A stretch of 64,000 nt of DNA, from assembly GCA_018380115.1 (NCBI GenBank), contig JAGZUF010000008.1, forward strand, positions 68,922 through 132,921. The letters are read 5' to 3'. The stretch's first letter is position 1, and each line of letters starts with the position of its first letter. Under the pieces are notes generated by a model. The model saw only the letters and a list, made by a program, of their open reading frames with translations. It did no database searches and was not told the DNA's origin. The translations under genes were made by a program, and so were the position numbers. The stretch is from Oscillospiraceae bacterium. Its GTDB lineage: Bacteria; Bacillota; Clostridia; Oscillospirales; Ruminococcaceae. Positions 18,298-26,763 of this stretch are shown one piece after another.

Positions 18298-19665
18298 ATG
18301 CAGACACACATGGAGCGCCCGGAGGCAAAATTTTTCCACTATGTGCTGCCGGCCATGGCTTCCCAGCTTCTCACCGGCTTTTTCATCATTGTAGACGGCT
18401 TTTACATCGGCCAAAGCATCGGCGACGTGGGCCTGGCCTCCATCAACCTTTTATGGCCCATCGCCTCGCTCATCACGGCCATCGGGCTCGGCGTGGGCAC
18501 GGGAGGCAGCGTGGTGATGGCAAACGCCCTGGGCGCGCACGACGAGGCGCGCGCCTTGCGTGTGCGCGGCACCACGCTGATATGCCTTGCGCTGGCAAGC
18601 GCCGTGCTTACCCTTGGCCTCTCCTTCGGCTACCCCTATGCGCTGCGCGCGCTGGGTGCGTCGGGTGAATTGTGGCAGCCCAGCGTGGACTATCTGCGCC
18701 TTGTGTGCCTGTTCTGCACGGCGCAGGTGTTCAACAGCGGGCTGAACCCGCTTCTGCGCGGGGCTGGAAAAAACGTGGCGGCCATGCTGGTGATGGTAGA
18801 GGGCCTGCTTTTGAACCTGTTTTTGGACTGGCTGCTCATCATGCGTTTTCCCTTCGGCATGGCGGGCGCCGCCGCGGCCACGCTAATCGCCCAGGCGGCC
18901 AGCGCGCTGACGGCGCTGTGCTGTATGGCATGCGGCAAAAAGCTGCCGCTGCGCCCCGCACAGCTCTCATTCGACACGGCCGCTGTCAAAAAGCTTTTGA
19001 AGGTGGGGCTTTCGCCCTTTGGGCTGTCGATGTCGCTGAATTTCCTCATTATGCTGAACAACTGGCAGTGCATCCGCTACGGCGGCGCCAGCGCCGTGGC
19101 CACCTATGCCATTCTCAGCTATGTGCTGGGCAGCGTGCAGCCCCTTTTGAGCGGCATCGGCGAGGGCATGCAGCCGCTGGTAAGCTATTGCTGCGGCGCA
19201 CACGATGCCGCGGCGCGCAAAAAGCTGTTGAAAAAGGGCCTTGCGCTGATGCTGGCCACCTGCGCCGCGCTGTGCGCTGCCATTGTTCTGCTGCGCGGGC
19301 AGCTTCCCTATGTGTTCGGCGCCTCGCCGCAGACGGCGCAGGGCAGTGTGCCCAGCCTGCTGTGCGCGGCGGCGGCGCTTCCCTTCTGGGGCGTTGTGCG
19401 CCTGTTCTCCTCTTATTTTTACGCCAGCGGGCGGCACAGGGAAAGCCTGCTGCTCATTTTTGGAGACCCGCTCTGCCTCAGCCCGCTGTTTTTATACCTG
19501 CTGCCCGTGCGCTTCGGCGTGAACGGCATCTGGGCCGCCTTCCCCGCGGCGCAGGCCGTCCTGGCTGCGGTGCTGGGCGCCCTGCTGGCATGGGAGCATT
19601 TCATACAGGAGGGCTATACCCCCTCTGTCAGGATGCGGGTGCTTCTGCGAAAATTTCGCCGATAG
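18298..19665 (+). CDS. MATE family efflux transporter (second)
   Basis: A 455-residue polytopic protein with about twelve helices. It begins with a short cytoplasmic leader and then FHYVLPAMASQLLTGFFIIVDGFYIGQ, a typical MATE first helix. The repeat of this motif in the second half is KVGLSPFGLSMSLNFLIMLNN. AAAGGAG lies ten bases before the ATG. It belongs to the Clostridial MepA-like group more than to DinF. Its last 38 bases overlap the stop end of the convergent sirtuin gene. Substrate unknown. Confidence 0.9.
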   Translation: MQTHMERPEAKFFHYVLPAMASQLLTGFFIIVDGFYIGQSIGDVGLASINLLWPIASLITAIGLGVGTGGSVVMANALGAHDEARALRVRGTTLICLALASAVLTLGLSFGYPYALRALGASGELWQPSVDYLRLVCLFCTAQVFNSGLNPLLRGAGKNVAAMLVMVEGLLLNLFLDWLLIMRFPFGMAGAAAATLIAQAASALTALCCMACGKKLPLRPAQLSFDTAAVKKLLKVGLSPFGLSMSLNFLIMLNNWQCIRYGGASAVATYAILSYVLGSVQPLLSGIGEGMQPLVSYCCGAHDAAARKKLLKKGLALMLATCAALCAAIVLLRGQLPYVFGASPQTAQGSVPSLLCAAAALPFWGVVRLFSSYFYASGRHRESLLLIFGDPLCLSPLFLYLLPVRFGVNGIWAAFPAAQAVLAAVLGALLAWEHFIQEGYTPSVRMRVLLRKFRR

Positions 19666-20344
19666 CCCCTGTCAGAACCAGCGTGGCGCTTTTATCGGCC
19701 GGGGTGGGCGTTTTGTTCACCACCACCAGCTCGCGCCCCGCATAATAGCGCAGAAGGCCCGCGGCAGGGTACACATTCAGCGAAGTGCCGCCCACAATCA
19801 GCAGGTCCGCCCCGGCAATGGCGCGCACGCTCGCCCGCAGCACGGCTTCGTCCAGCATTTCTTCATACAGCACCACCTCCGGCTTTATCACGCCGCCGCA
19901 GACGCACTTCGGCACGCCCTGCGCAGCCAGCACGGTCTCGAGGCCATACTGCCTGCCGCATTCTATGCAGCGGTTGCGGTGCACGCTGCCGTGCAGCTCC
20001 AGCACATTGCGCGAGCCCGCGGCTGTGTGAAGGCCGTCGATATTCTGCGTCACCACCGCCCGCACATGGCCCTGGCGTTCAAGGCGGGCCAGCGCCAGAT
20101 GCGCCGCGTTCGGCCTTGCGTTTGGATACAGCATTTTTTCGCGGTAAAAGCGAAAAAACTCCTCTGTATGATGCAGGAAGAAGGTATGGGATAAAATTTC
20201 CTCCGGCGGCCAGGGCCACTGCTGATGGTACAGGCCGTCCTGCGAGCGGAAATCCGGAATTCCGCTTTCACACGAGACGCCTGCCCCGCCGAAAAATACG
20301 GCGTTGTGCGCCTGTTCCAACAGCTTTTTCAACCTCTGCTCCAT
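19628..20344 (-). CDS. cobB: NAD-dependent protein deacylase, Sir2 family
   Basis: A 238-residue sirtuin. The NAD pocket is FFGGAGVSCESGIPDFRS, the catalytic region has TQNIDGLHTAAGSRNVLELHGS with the active histidine, and the zinc site is CIECGRQYG followed by KCVCGG, giving four cysteines (CxxC and CxC). GGTSLNVYPAAGLL closes the Rossmann fold. This is the compact bacterial CobB type (class U or III) of normal size. It removes acyl groups from lysines of metabolic enzymes. It is convergent and overlapping with the MATE gene. Confidence 0.93.
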   Translation of the reverse strand: MEQRLKKLLEQAHNAVFFGGAGVSCESGIPDFRSQDGLYHQQWPWPPEEILSHTFFLHHTEEFFRFYREKMLYPNARPNAAHLALARLERQGHVRAVVTQNIDGLHTAAGSRNVLELHGSVHRNRCIECGRQYGLETVLAAQGVPKCVCGGVIKPEVVLYEEMLDEAVLRASVRAIAGADLLIVGGTSLNVYPAAGLLRYYAGRELVVVNKTPTPADKSATLVLTGAIGEIFAEAPAS

Positions 20345-20492
20345 TTTCTGCCCGCCTCTCCTGCGTATTTTTCACACTGTCATGCCGGCCGGTAAAATGC
20401 CGCACCGGGAAAGCGCGGCCTTCTTTGCCCGCCGAAGCTACATAAAACCCTGTAAAACAGTATATCATATTGGGAAAGGAGCGTGCCAGACC

Positions 20493-21344
20493 ATGGCCGC
20501 CATACAGGATATCACACGGGAAATGGTGTTCTCTCTTCTGCCGCCCCGCGCGCCCGAAAGCCACAAGGGAAATTACGGCAAAGTGCTGGCCGTATGCGGC
20601 TGTGCGCAATACCGCGGCGCTGCGCTGCTGGCCTGCCTGGGCGCGCTGCGCGCGGGCGCTGGCCTTGTGACGCTGGCCGCGCCGGAATGTGTGTGCGCGG
20701 CCGCGGCCCCGCGCATGCCGGAGGCCACTTACCTGTGCGCCGAAAGCCGCGAAGCACTGCTGGCTGCCGCCGGGCAGTACACCGTGTGCCTTGCCGGGTG
20801 CGGGCGCACGGCAGATACCGCCACCGCAGACGAGATGCGCGCGCTGCTGGCCGCGGCCAAAGGTACCTTTGTGCTGGATGCGGGCGGCCTTTCCGCCATT
20901 GGCACAGGCGTGGACGCGCTGGCCCCCTGTGCAGGCAGGCTTGTGGTGACACCGCACCCCGGTGAAATGGCGCGCCTTGCGGGCCTCTCTGTTGCGCAGG
21001 TGCTGCAGATGCCCGCCGACGTCGCCTGCGGCTTTGCCAGAAAAACCGGTGCCGTCACTGTGCTGAAGGGCCACCGCACCCTTGTGGCCGCGCCGGGCGG
21101 CAGGCTGTACCGCAACACCACCGGCAACGCCGGGCTTGCCCGCGGGGGCAGTGGCGACCTTCTGGCCGGCATGGTGGCCGGGCTGGCGGCGCAGGGCCTT
21201 TCGCCCGAGGCCGCCGCCGTGTGCGGCGTGTGGCTGCACGGCGCCGCAGCAGATGTGTGCGCGGCCCATCACAGCATGCAGGGCATGCTGCCGGAGGATA
21301 TTCTGCCTGCGCTGTGCACGGTTTTCCTTGAAAACGGGCGCTGA
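20493..21344 (+). CDS. nnrD: ADP-dependent NAD(P)H-hydrate dehydratase
   Basis: A 283-residue ribokinase-fold enzyme that repairs hydrated NADH and NADPH. The family signatures are YGKVLAVCGCAQYRGAALLA at the N-terminus, VVTPHPGEMARLAGL in the middle, and NAGLARGGSGDLLAGMVAGLAAQG near the C-terminus, including the catalytic aspartate of GSGD. Only the dehydratase domain is present; the epimerase (NnrE) that is fused in many bacteria is missing here. The start is the ATG 11 bases after GGGAAAGGAG; an upstream in-frame codon at 20304 is not supported. Confidence 0.92.
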   Translation: MAAIQDITREMVFSLLPPRAPESHKGNYGKVLAVCGCAQYRGAALLACLGALRAGAGLVTLAAPECVCAAAAPRMPEATYLCAESREALLAAAGQYTVCLAGCGRTADTATADEMRALLAAAKGTFVLDAGGLSAIGTGVDALAPCAGRLVVTPHPGEMARLAGLSVAQVLQMPADVACGFARKTGAVTVLKGHRTLVAAPGGRLYRNTTGNAGLARGGSGDLLAGMVAGLAAQGLSPEAAAVCGVWLHGAAADVCAAHHSMQGMLPEDILPALCTVFLENGR

Positions 21345-21431
21345 ATATGATATGGTTATTTCAACATACGGGCCTTCCGTGTGTGCACGACGGCCTACCG
21401 GGCCGTATTTTGGAAATGAGGGAGCGAAGAT

Positions 21432-22166
21432 ATGTACGAAAATAACGGGCTGGACCCCATGTTCCAGGAAGAAAACAACGGCATGTGGGGTGCAGCGGGC
21501 GAAACGCTGAGCCATTACACGGCCAAAACGTTCGGCTGGATGGGCCTCGGCCTTCTGTGCACGTTTGCCGTTGCGTTTGCCAGCTATGCCACCGGCTTCG
21601 TGTGGTATTCCATTATTCAGGTGCCATACCTGCCGTTTATTCTGGCCATTGCAGAGATTGTGGTGGTGATGGTTCTGTCTGCGCGCCTCACACGGCTGAG
21701 CGCAGGCGCGGCCACCGGCCTGTTCTTTGCCTATTCGGCGCTGAACGGCCTCACCTTCGCCTCGCTGTTCATTCTGTATGATGTCACCACGCTTGTGTAT
21801 GTGTTCGGCATGACGGCCGTGTACTTCGGCGCGCTGGCAGCCTACGGCTGGTTTACAAAGCGCGATTTGTCGAACCTGCGCAGCATTCTGTTTGCGGGGC
21901 TGATGTTCCTGCTGCTGTACTGGCTTGTGGCTATTTTCCTGCCCATGGGGATGTTTGAAAAGGTCATTTGCTTTGTGGGCCTGGCCGTTTTCCTCGGCTA
22001 TACAGCATACGACACACAGAAGATCAAGCGCTTCTATGATGCGTACCGCCTTGACCCCGAAATGGCCCACAAGGGCGCCATTTTCTGTGCGCTGCAGCTA
22101 TATCTGGATTTTGTGAACATCTTCCTGTATCTGCTGCGCCTTCTGGGCCGCCGCTCGAACAACTGA
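21432..22166 (+). CDS. Bax inhibitor-1/YccA family membrane protein
   Basis: A 244-residue protein with seven predicted membrane helices, typical of the BI-1/YccA/YetJ family. Sequence features are the LTFASLFILYDV and FAYSALNGLTFAS segments and the C-terminal aspartate region YDTQKIKRFYD...ALQLYLDFVNIFLYLLRLLG. Bacterial homologues such as YetJ are pH-gated calcium leak channels; YccA instead modulates FtsH. Which applies here is not known. GAGGGAG precedes the ATG. A strong hairpin follows the gene and the IS200/Tn island begins immediately after that. Confidence 0.9.
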   Translation: MYENNGLDPMFQEENNGMWGAAGETLSHYTAKTFGWMGLGLLCTFAVAFASYATGFVWYSIIQVPYLPFILAIAEIVVVMVLSARLTRLSAGAATGLFFAYSALNGLTFASLFILYDVTTLVYVFGMTAVYFGALAAYGWFTKRDLSNLRSILFAGLMFLLLYWLVAIFLPMGMFEKVICFVGLAVFLGYTAYDTQKIKRFYDAYRLDPEMAHKGAIFCALQLYLDFVNIFLYLLRLLGRRSNN

Positions 22167-22220
22167 GCATTTGCTTTTTAATGACCGCAGAGCTCAGAGA
22201 AAAGCGCTGTTACAGACAAA

Positions 22221-22253
22221 ACCGCCTGCCCGCTGTGAAAGCGGGCAGGCGGT
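22221..22253 (+). terminator. Hairpin terminator after the BI-1 gene
   Basis: A 13-bp perfect stem (ACCGCCTGCCCGC and its complement) with a seven-base loop; the T tract is poor (GCTTTG). It marks the last host sequence before the inserted elements. Confidence 0.7.
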
Positions 22254-22261
22254 TGCTTTGT

Positions 22262-22456
22262 TGCCGCTTTAGTGCAACGCCCCCCAGCTATGCAGGGGAG
22301 AGTAAAAAGAATTAAATGGTGAAAAACCTTCTGGCAGAATGGAAGCTGCGGTCGGGCAACTGCAACAACAATCACCAGGAGGTTTTTCGATAAAAGAAAA
22401 GATATAGGGAATTTGCAGCATACGGCATGGAGGCGTCAATACCATATCGTATTTGC
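22262..22456 (+). mobile_element. IS200/IS605-type element, left end and start of tnpA
   Basis: After the host terminator comes a hairpin-bearing AT-rich leader (CCCC-N9-GGGG around 22282-22298) and then an open frame reading DIGNLQHTAWRRQYHIVFA (22401-22457). This is the start of an IS200 Y1 transposase: family members carry KYHIVFAPKYRR at this point. The frame breaks off at TTTGC 22452-22456 and resumes at 31987-31991. No ATG begins the frame, so the original start codon seems mutated or uses another codon. The gene is split and non-functional. Confidence 0.75.
22383..22456 (+). pseudogene. tnpA: tnpA (IS200-type), 5' fragment interrupted by insertion
   Basis: This is the N-terminal piece of the Y1 transposase gene, ending in HIVFA at the left junction of the inserted element. 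Its continuation begins with PKYRRPAIYGQIKK at the right junction (from 31,992). Joining the two at the shared TTTGC keeps the frame exactly. The same DNA also encodes, in another frame, the first ten residues of the double-HTH protein. Confidence 0.75.
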
Positions 22457-22951
22457 AATGATATTTTCAATCACACATCGTTGTATCAATACCGTCATGG
22501 AAAGCTGCTCCTTCATCTGACATTGCCATTTGAGAAAAGACCAAAAGGCAATCAACCGGGAGAGTATCTGCGTTATTATCGGCTACGAAATAATCTTACG
22601 ACCAGACAACTTGCCGAGCAGGTAGGCATTGTTCCGGCAACTCTGCTGAAATATGAGCAGGGGCTTGCGCCGATACCATATGATACCGCTGTGAGGCTCT
22701 CAGAACGGCTGAAAATTGATGCGTCGCTTCTCTGTGATTCATTTGCTGCGTTCATTGCATCGCCTTATACAGAGGCTTTGAAGGCAATCAGAGAAGAAAT
22801 AAAACTGAATCAGCGTGAGTTTGCCGAGCTTGTTGGCTTGAAAGCAAGCTATTACTATCAGATGGAAAAAGGAAATCGTAGACCCTCCAGAAAAGTTTAT
22901 CAGCAAATCATGGATGCCCTAAATGCAAAACAATCGACAAACTTCACATAA
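22427..22951 (+). CDS. Double helix-turn-helix (XRE) protein of the element
   Basis: A 174-residue protein with two XRE-type HTH domains: one around EYLRYYRLRNNLTTRQLAEQ (residues about 45-100), the other around ALKAIREEIKLNQREFAEL (about 120-168). The pair could bind DNA as an intramolecular dimer. The only in-frame ATG (22427) lies in the disrupted tnpA sequence, so the first ten codons come from the target and not from the element. No good ribosome site precedes it; a TTG at about 22481 is an alternative. In the circular element, the frame would run on from the recombinase. Confidence 0.7.
   Translation: MEASIPYRICNDIFNHTSLYQYRHGKLLLHLTLPFEKRPKGNQPGEYLRYYRLRNNLTTRQLAEQVGIVPATLLKYEQGLAPIPYDTAVRLSERLKIDASLLCDSFAAFIASPYTEALKAIREEIKLNQREFAELVGLKASYYYQMEKGNRRPSRKVYQQIMDALNAKQSTNFT
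22440..22475. other. attL-like junction
   Basis: tnpA sequence runs up to TTTGC (22452-22456). From there the element arm follows: TGCAAT (22454-22459), nine bases, then AATCACA (22469-22475). These two half-sites are mirrored at the right end of the element as TGTGATT and ATTGCA, with the same nine-base spacing. Confidence 0.75.
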
Positions 22952-23006
22952 GGATATAAACAGACTACAATAACATTAGAAAGAGAAATTGATTGGAGGT
23001 ATCCTT

Positions 23007-23357
23007 ATGGGACAAGAGTTTAGATATTATCAGTGTGGAGATTATTTTATTCCTGACATTCAGTTGAATCCATATAAACACAAAGTGTTGGGCAAATACG
23101 GCAGAATGAGGAGAGTGTATCTGCAAGAGCAGAATCCGATGCTACTAAACGATCTGATTCTCAGGGATCAACTATTTCTGCATCTGTGGGAGATTGATGA
23201 AACGGCACATTGCAGAGTAGAGAAACTGATGGCGGAATTACTTAAGAGAAATTCAATGTCAAACAAAGCTACACATCAAATGGCATGGGTACAGCACATG
23301 AACAGCCTAAAAGCGCAGGCAGAAGAAATAGTTTTGGCAGAGTTAATTTATAGTTGA
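23007..23357 (+). CDS. tnpV: TnpV family transposon-encoded protein
   Basis: A 116-residue protein matching TnpV of Tn4451-type elements: LGKYGRMRRVYLQEQNPMLLNDLILRD near residues 30-55, LHLWEIDETAHCRVEKLM, and a C-terminal MAWVQHMNSLKAQAEEIVLAELIYS. TnpV occurs widely in Clostridial mobile elements that use large serine recombinases; its biochemical role is unknown. The start is the ATG seven bases after GGAGG, rather than the upstream ATT/ATG-like codons. A terminator follows directly. Confidence 0.85.
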   Translation: MGQEFRYYQCGDYFIPDIQLNPYKHKVLGKYGRMRRVYLQEQNPMLLNDLILRDQLFLHLWEIDETAHCRVEKLMAELLKRNSMSNKATHQMAWVQHMNSLKAQAEEIVLAELIYS

Positions 23358-23393
23358 AAAAAATGGGTTGCTTTAATTAGCAGCCCATTTTTT
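23357..23393 (+). terminator. Terminator after tnpV
   Basis: A-run, stem ATGGGTTGCT/AGCAGCCCAT with one G-T pair and a six-base loop, then six T. It separates tnpV from the R-M operon. Confidence 0.85.
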
Positions 23394-23409
23394 ATGTGGA
23401 AAGACAGTT

Positions 23410-23459
23410 CTTGAATTGTGAAATAGACACTTGCTGAATTGTCTTTTTGACAATTCAAG
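23410..23459. repeat. Direct and inverted copies of a TTGAATTGT motif
   Basis: CTTGAATTGT (23410-23419) is repeated as GAATTGTC (23436-23443), which forms a perfect hairpin with GACAATTC (23449-23456) over a T5 loop. ACAATTCAAG (23450-23459) is also the exact complement of the first copy. It could be a regulatory or replication-related site. Confidence 0.55.
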
Positions 23460-23584
23460 AGTTGTCAAAAGCACAAGGTAATAATACTGATATTAATAAT
23501 ACTGAGTATAGTAATACTGATCCTATCTTATCCAGAGATAAAGAAGTAAGTATATCGGTTGACACAGTTGAGCAAACAGTATAA
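23438..23584 (+). pseudogene. Remnant of a RepA-like replication initiator gene
   Basis: A 48-codon open frame without a start codon encodes TIQELSKAQGNNTDINNTEY, then SNTDPILSRDKEVSISVDTV. The Asn-Thr-Asp-rich linker resembles the segment between domains of RepA_N-type initiators from Firmicute plasmids and integrative elements. No initiator domain is left. The promoter of the downstream regulator lies inside its 3' end. The assignment rests on composition and wording only. Confidence 0.4.
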
Positions 23585-23612
23585 AATAAGTATGTAAGCT
23601 AACTAACTTACA
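23559..23612 (+). promoter_or_regulatory. Promoter and operator of the R-M operon
   Basis: TTGACA (23559) and TAAAAT (23582) are spaced by 17 bases. Immediately downstream lies the dyad TGTAAG-N8-CTTACA (23593-23612), between the -10 box and the ribosome site of the HTH gene. This is the expected position for an autorepressor operator. Confidence 0.65.
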
Positions 23613-23627
23613 ACGGAGGTGATAAAG

Positions 23628-24008
23628 GTGGATGATTTGAATTTGAAAACGGAAAATGCTGAATTTGGTCAATATTTGCGTTCCGTCCGACAAGCAAAAA
23701 AAATATCAATTCGTCAGCTTGCAAAAGCGGTGAGTAAAACACCTACATATATTAGTGATATTGAAAAGGGTAATAATAAACCTCCCGAAAGAGAGTTATT
23801 GGATAGAATAATTGCAGAATTGCATTTAGAAGAATTTCCAGACATAAGGAACAAGCTGTATGATTTAGCTGCAAAAGAAAGAAAAGATGTTCCGGCAGAT
23901 ATTAAAGAATACCTAATGGAAAATGAATCAATATTAAAAATTATTAGAACGGCAAAAGAAAGCCCAAATGAAAAGCAAATCTGGGCAAAAGTATCGCAGA
24001 TTATTTAA
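23628..24008 (+). CDS. HTH (XRE family) regulator heading the type I R-M operon
   Basis: A 126-residue protein. Residues about 10-65 form an XRE HTH (FGQYLRSVRQAKKISIRQLAKAV, then PTYISDIEKGNNKPP), followed by a helical tail. The likely start is GTG 23628, eight bases after GGAGG; a GTG at 23619 is a less likely alternative. The stop is 17 bases before hsdM, and GTGGAGGA serves hsdM. The dyad upstream suggests autoregulation. A regulator at the head of an R-M operon resembles the control (C) proteins of type II systems, which delay restriction until DNA is methylated; here that is inference. Confidence 0.85.
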   Translation: MDDLNLKTENAEFGQYLRSVRQAKKISIRQLAKAVSKTPTYISDIEKGNNKPPERELLDRIIAELHLEEFPDIRNKLYDLAAKERKDVPADIKEYLMENESILKIIRTAKESPNEKQIWAKVSQII

Positions 24009-24025
24009 TTGTGGAGGAATAGAAA

Positions 24026-25591
24026 ATGGCTGAATTAAGAAAAGAAGATTTGTGGGTAATGGCGGATAAACTCCGTAATAATATGGATTCTGCAGAATAT
24101 AAGCATGTATGCCTTGGTCTTATATTCTTGAAATATATTTCTGATAGTTTTGAAAGAGCTTATCAAGAAATTTCTCAAGATGAATACGCCGATCCAGAAG
24201 ATAGAGATGAATATCTTGCAAAAAATGTGTTTTGGGTGCCACAGGAAGCACGTTGGGAAACAATTAAAAACAGTGCTAAAGATCCAACAATTGGTCAGGT
24301 TATCGATAATGCCATGTATGTGATTGAAAAGGAAAACTCTTCTCTTCGTGGCGTACTTCCTAAAGATTTTGCAAGAGCATCTTTAGATAAACGTTCTTTG
24401 GGTGAGTTGGTCGATTTGTTATCTGAACTTGAGATTGGAAACGATAAGAACAAAGACACTTTAGGATCTGTATATGAATATTTTCTTGGAAAGTTTGCAC
24501 GTGCTGAAGGAAAACTTGGTGGAGAGTTCTATACTCCACGCAGTGTAGTTGAGTTGATTGTAGCTATGATTGAACCTCACGATGGACGAGTTTATGACCC
24601 TTGTTGCGGTTCTGGCGGTATGTTTGTACAGAGTGAACGTTTTGTTGAAGACAGAGAGGGACGAATTGATGGGCAATTAGCCATTTATGGTCAGGAATCC
24701 AATTATAATACTTGGAAACTTTGTAAAATGAATCTTGCTATCCGTGGAATCGAAGCAAACCTCGGTCAGCAAAATGCAGATTCCTTTCATAACGATCAAC
24801 ATAAGAGCTTAAAGGCAGACTATATTATGGCAAATCCGCCTTTTAATATTAGTGATTGGGGCGGTGAGCGTTTGATAGATGATCCAAGATGGAGTAAATA
24901 CGGTATTCCGCCTACGGGTAATGCCAACTATGCTTGGATTTTGCACATGCTTTATCACTTAGCACCAAGCGGAACAGCAGGCTTTGTATTAGCGAATGGT
25001 TCACTTTCATCTTCTACAATCAGTGAATATAATATTCGTAAAAACTTGATTGAAGATGACAAAATTGATTGTATTGTTACTTTGCCGGGTGGGCTGTTCT
25101 CAACAACATCGATTCCTGTTTGTCTGTGGTTTATGGCTCGCAATAAGCTGAAAAACGGACACCGTGATCGCCATGGAGAAATTCTGTTTATCGATGCCAG
25201 AAATATGGAAACAGAGCCTTATGAGGACAGTCGTACACAGAGACAGCTGACTGCAAAAACTATTGATGAAATCACTTCTGCATATCATTCTTTCCGTAAC
25301 CATGAGAAGAAAGCAGCAAAGGCAGATGGTACAGAGATTGAATATGCTGATAAACAGGGATTTTGGAAGATAGCAACATTGGAAGAAATTCGAAAAAAAG
25401 ATTATAATTTAACACCTAAAAGTTATGTTGGTGTCGATCATGACGAGAAAAGTAAAGAACCGTTTAATCAAAAGATCAAATTTTTGTTGAATAGACTTTC
25501 TGAAATAGAAAAAAACTCAAAAAAAATTGATATAGAACTTGCAAGACAACTTGAAAAAATTGAGCAAGAAATTGAGGAAGTGAGCGAATGA
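24026..25591 (+). CDS. hsdM: Type I restriction-modification methyltransferase subunit
   Basis: A 521-residue adenine-N6 methyltransferase subunit. The N-terminal helical domain (LWVMADKLRNNMDSAEYKHV) is the HsdM_N region. SAM motif I is VYDPCCGSGGMFVQSE near residue 190, and catalytic motif IV is NPPFNISDWGG near residue 272. The C-terminus is a coiled coil (LLNRLSEIEKNSKKIDIELA) that contacts HsdS. With HsdS it methylates a bipartite site; with HsdR added it restricts foreign DNA. Its stop overlaps the hsdS start as ATGA. Confidence 0.96.
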   Translation: MAELRKEDLWVMADKLRNNMDSAEYKHVCLGLIFLKYISDSFERAYQEISQDEYADPEDRDEYLAKNVFWVPQEARWETIKNSAKDPTIGQVIDNAMYVIEKENSSLRGVLPKDFARASLDKRSLGELVDLLSELEIGNDKNKDTLGSVYEYFLGKFARAEGKLGGEFYTPRSVVELIVAMIEPHDGRVYDPCCGSGGMFVQSERFVEDREGRIDGQLAIYGQESNYNTWKLCKMNLAIRGIEANLGQQNADSFHNDQHKSLKADYIMANPPFNISDWGGERLIDDPRWSKYGIPPTGNANYAWILHMLYHLAPSGTAGFVLANGSLSSSTISEYNIRKNLIEDDKIDCIVTLPGGLFSTTSIPVCLWFMARNKLKNGHRDRHGEILFIDARNMETEPYEDSRTQRQLTAKTIDEITSAYHSFRNHEKKAAKADGTEIEYADKQGFWKIATLEEIRKKDYNLTPKSYVGVDHDEKSKEPFNQKIKFLLNRLSEIEKNSKKIDIELARQLEKIEQEIEEVSE

Positions 25592-26763
25592 GAAAAGTAA
25601 GAATTGGAGATGTTGGAGAGGTAATTACAGGTAAGACTCCCAAAACAAGTGTTTCAGAATATTATAACGGAAATTTTCCGTTTTTAACACCAGTTGATTT
25701 TAGTAGTCTAAAAATTATCAAAGATACTAAAAAAACAATAAGCCAAACAGGACTTGAATCTATAAAAAAATGCTTTATTCCTAAAAATTCTATTTGTGTG
25801 ACATGTATAGGATCTGATATGGGAAAAGTTGCAGTTAATATGATGGATTGTGCAACAAATCAACAAATTAATTCTGTTATACCATATAAAGAGAATGATT
25901 ATAATTTTATTTATTATGCCATAAAAAATGTTTCACATTTAATCAAAAGAATGGGCGAAGCCTCAACTGCCGTCCCTATAGTCAATAAAACTGATTTTTC
26001 AAATATTTATATTTATTGTCCACAAAAGAAAGAAGAACAGATAGCTATTTCAAAGAAATTAAAATATTATGATGCTAAAATAGAAACTAATACAGAGAAA
26101 ATATCACTCTATAGCGAATTGATACAAAGTGTATATCAAAAATTGTTTGATACAACATATGCTGATGATTTATCTAATGATGAAATAATAAAAGGATGGA
26201 GAAAAAAACCATTTAAAGATTTTTTGAAGTTATCTACTGAGAAAATTGGGAGTGAAAAAGCACCCGTATATTCTGCTACTAATAATGGAATTACGTTAAG
26301 GGATGAAAAGTTCAGCAAAAAATTAAGTAAGTCATTAAATAATAACAAAAAGATTGTTCAAGATGATTTGATATTTGGACTTAGTAGAGAGATACTCAAT
26401 TTTGGAGTATTCAAAGATACAATAGGTTCGGTGAGTCCAGCTTATCAGATTTTCAAAATAGATAAAACAGTTATTTTGCCATTTATATTGGAATTAGAGA
26501 TTAGATCTAATATGTATAAGTACATGGATATTTTACAGTTGGGAGCACGAGAAGGACAGGGAATAAGAAAAGAATATTTGTTTCAAAAGGATTTTTTAGT
26601 CCCACCAATGGAACTTCAATTGCGATTTGAAGAAATCGCAAGACCTATTGAATGGAAAATTGCAAATCTAAAAGAAGAAAACGAAGTGTTGGCAGAGATT
26701 AGAGATACCCTACTCCCCAAATTGATGAGTGGAGAACTGCCAGTGGAAGTAGGTGAAAATTAA
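25588..26763 (+). CDS. hsdS: Type I restriction-modification specificity subunit
   Basis: A 391-residue HsdS with the normal two-fold layout. Target-recognition domain 1 covers about residues 1-150 and is followed by a conserved helix (KKEEQIAISKKLKYYDAKIETN). Domain 2 covers about 200-345 and is followed by a second helix (LQLRFEEIARPIEWKIANLK). It ends with LLPKLMSGELPVEV, a common HsdS terminus. Both halves look complete, so it should dictate a bipartite recognition sequence, which cannot be predicted by eye. No duplicate or silent hsdS cassette is seen nearby, so there is no evidence for phase variation by inversion. Confidence 0.94.
   Translation: MRKVRIGDVGEVITGKTPKTSVSEYYNGNFPFLTPVDFSSLKIIKDTKKTISQTGLESIKKCFIPKNSICVTCIGSDMGKVAVNMMDCATNQQINSVIPYKENDYNFIYYAIKNVSHLIKRMGEASTAVPIVNKTDFSNIYIYCPQKKEEQIAISKKLKYYDAKIETNTEKISLYSELIQSVYQKLFDTTYADDLSNDEIIKGWRKKPFKDFLKLSTEKIGSEKAPVYSATNNGITLRDEKFSKKLSKSLNNNKKIVQDDLIFGLSREILNFGVFKDTIGSVSPAYQIFKIDKTVILPFILELEIRSNMYKYMDILQLGAREGQGIRKEYLFQKDFLVPPMELQLRFEEIARPIEWKIANLKEENEVLAEIRDTLLPKLMSGELPVEVGEN

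Noticed and set aside
20268..22070. A 600-residue minus-strand open frame over nnrD and the BI-1 gene.
   Set aside because: It is a shadow of two clear plus-strand genes and has shadow-like composition.
25588..26763. Phase-variable hsdS by inversion or repeats.
   Set aside because: No second hsdS cassette, inverted repeat pair or simple sequence repeat was seen around the gene.
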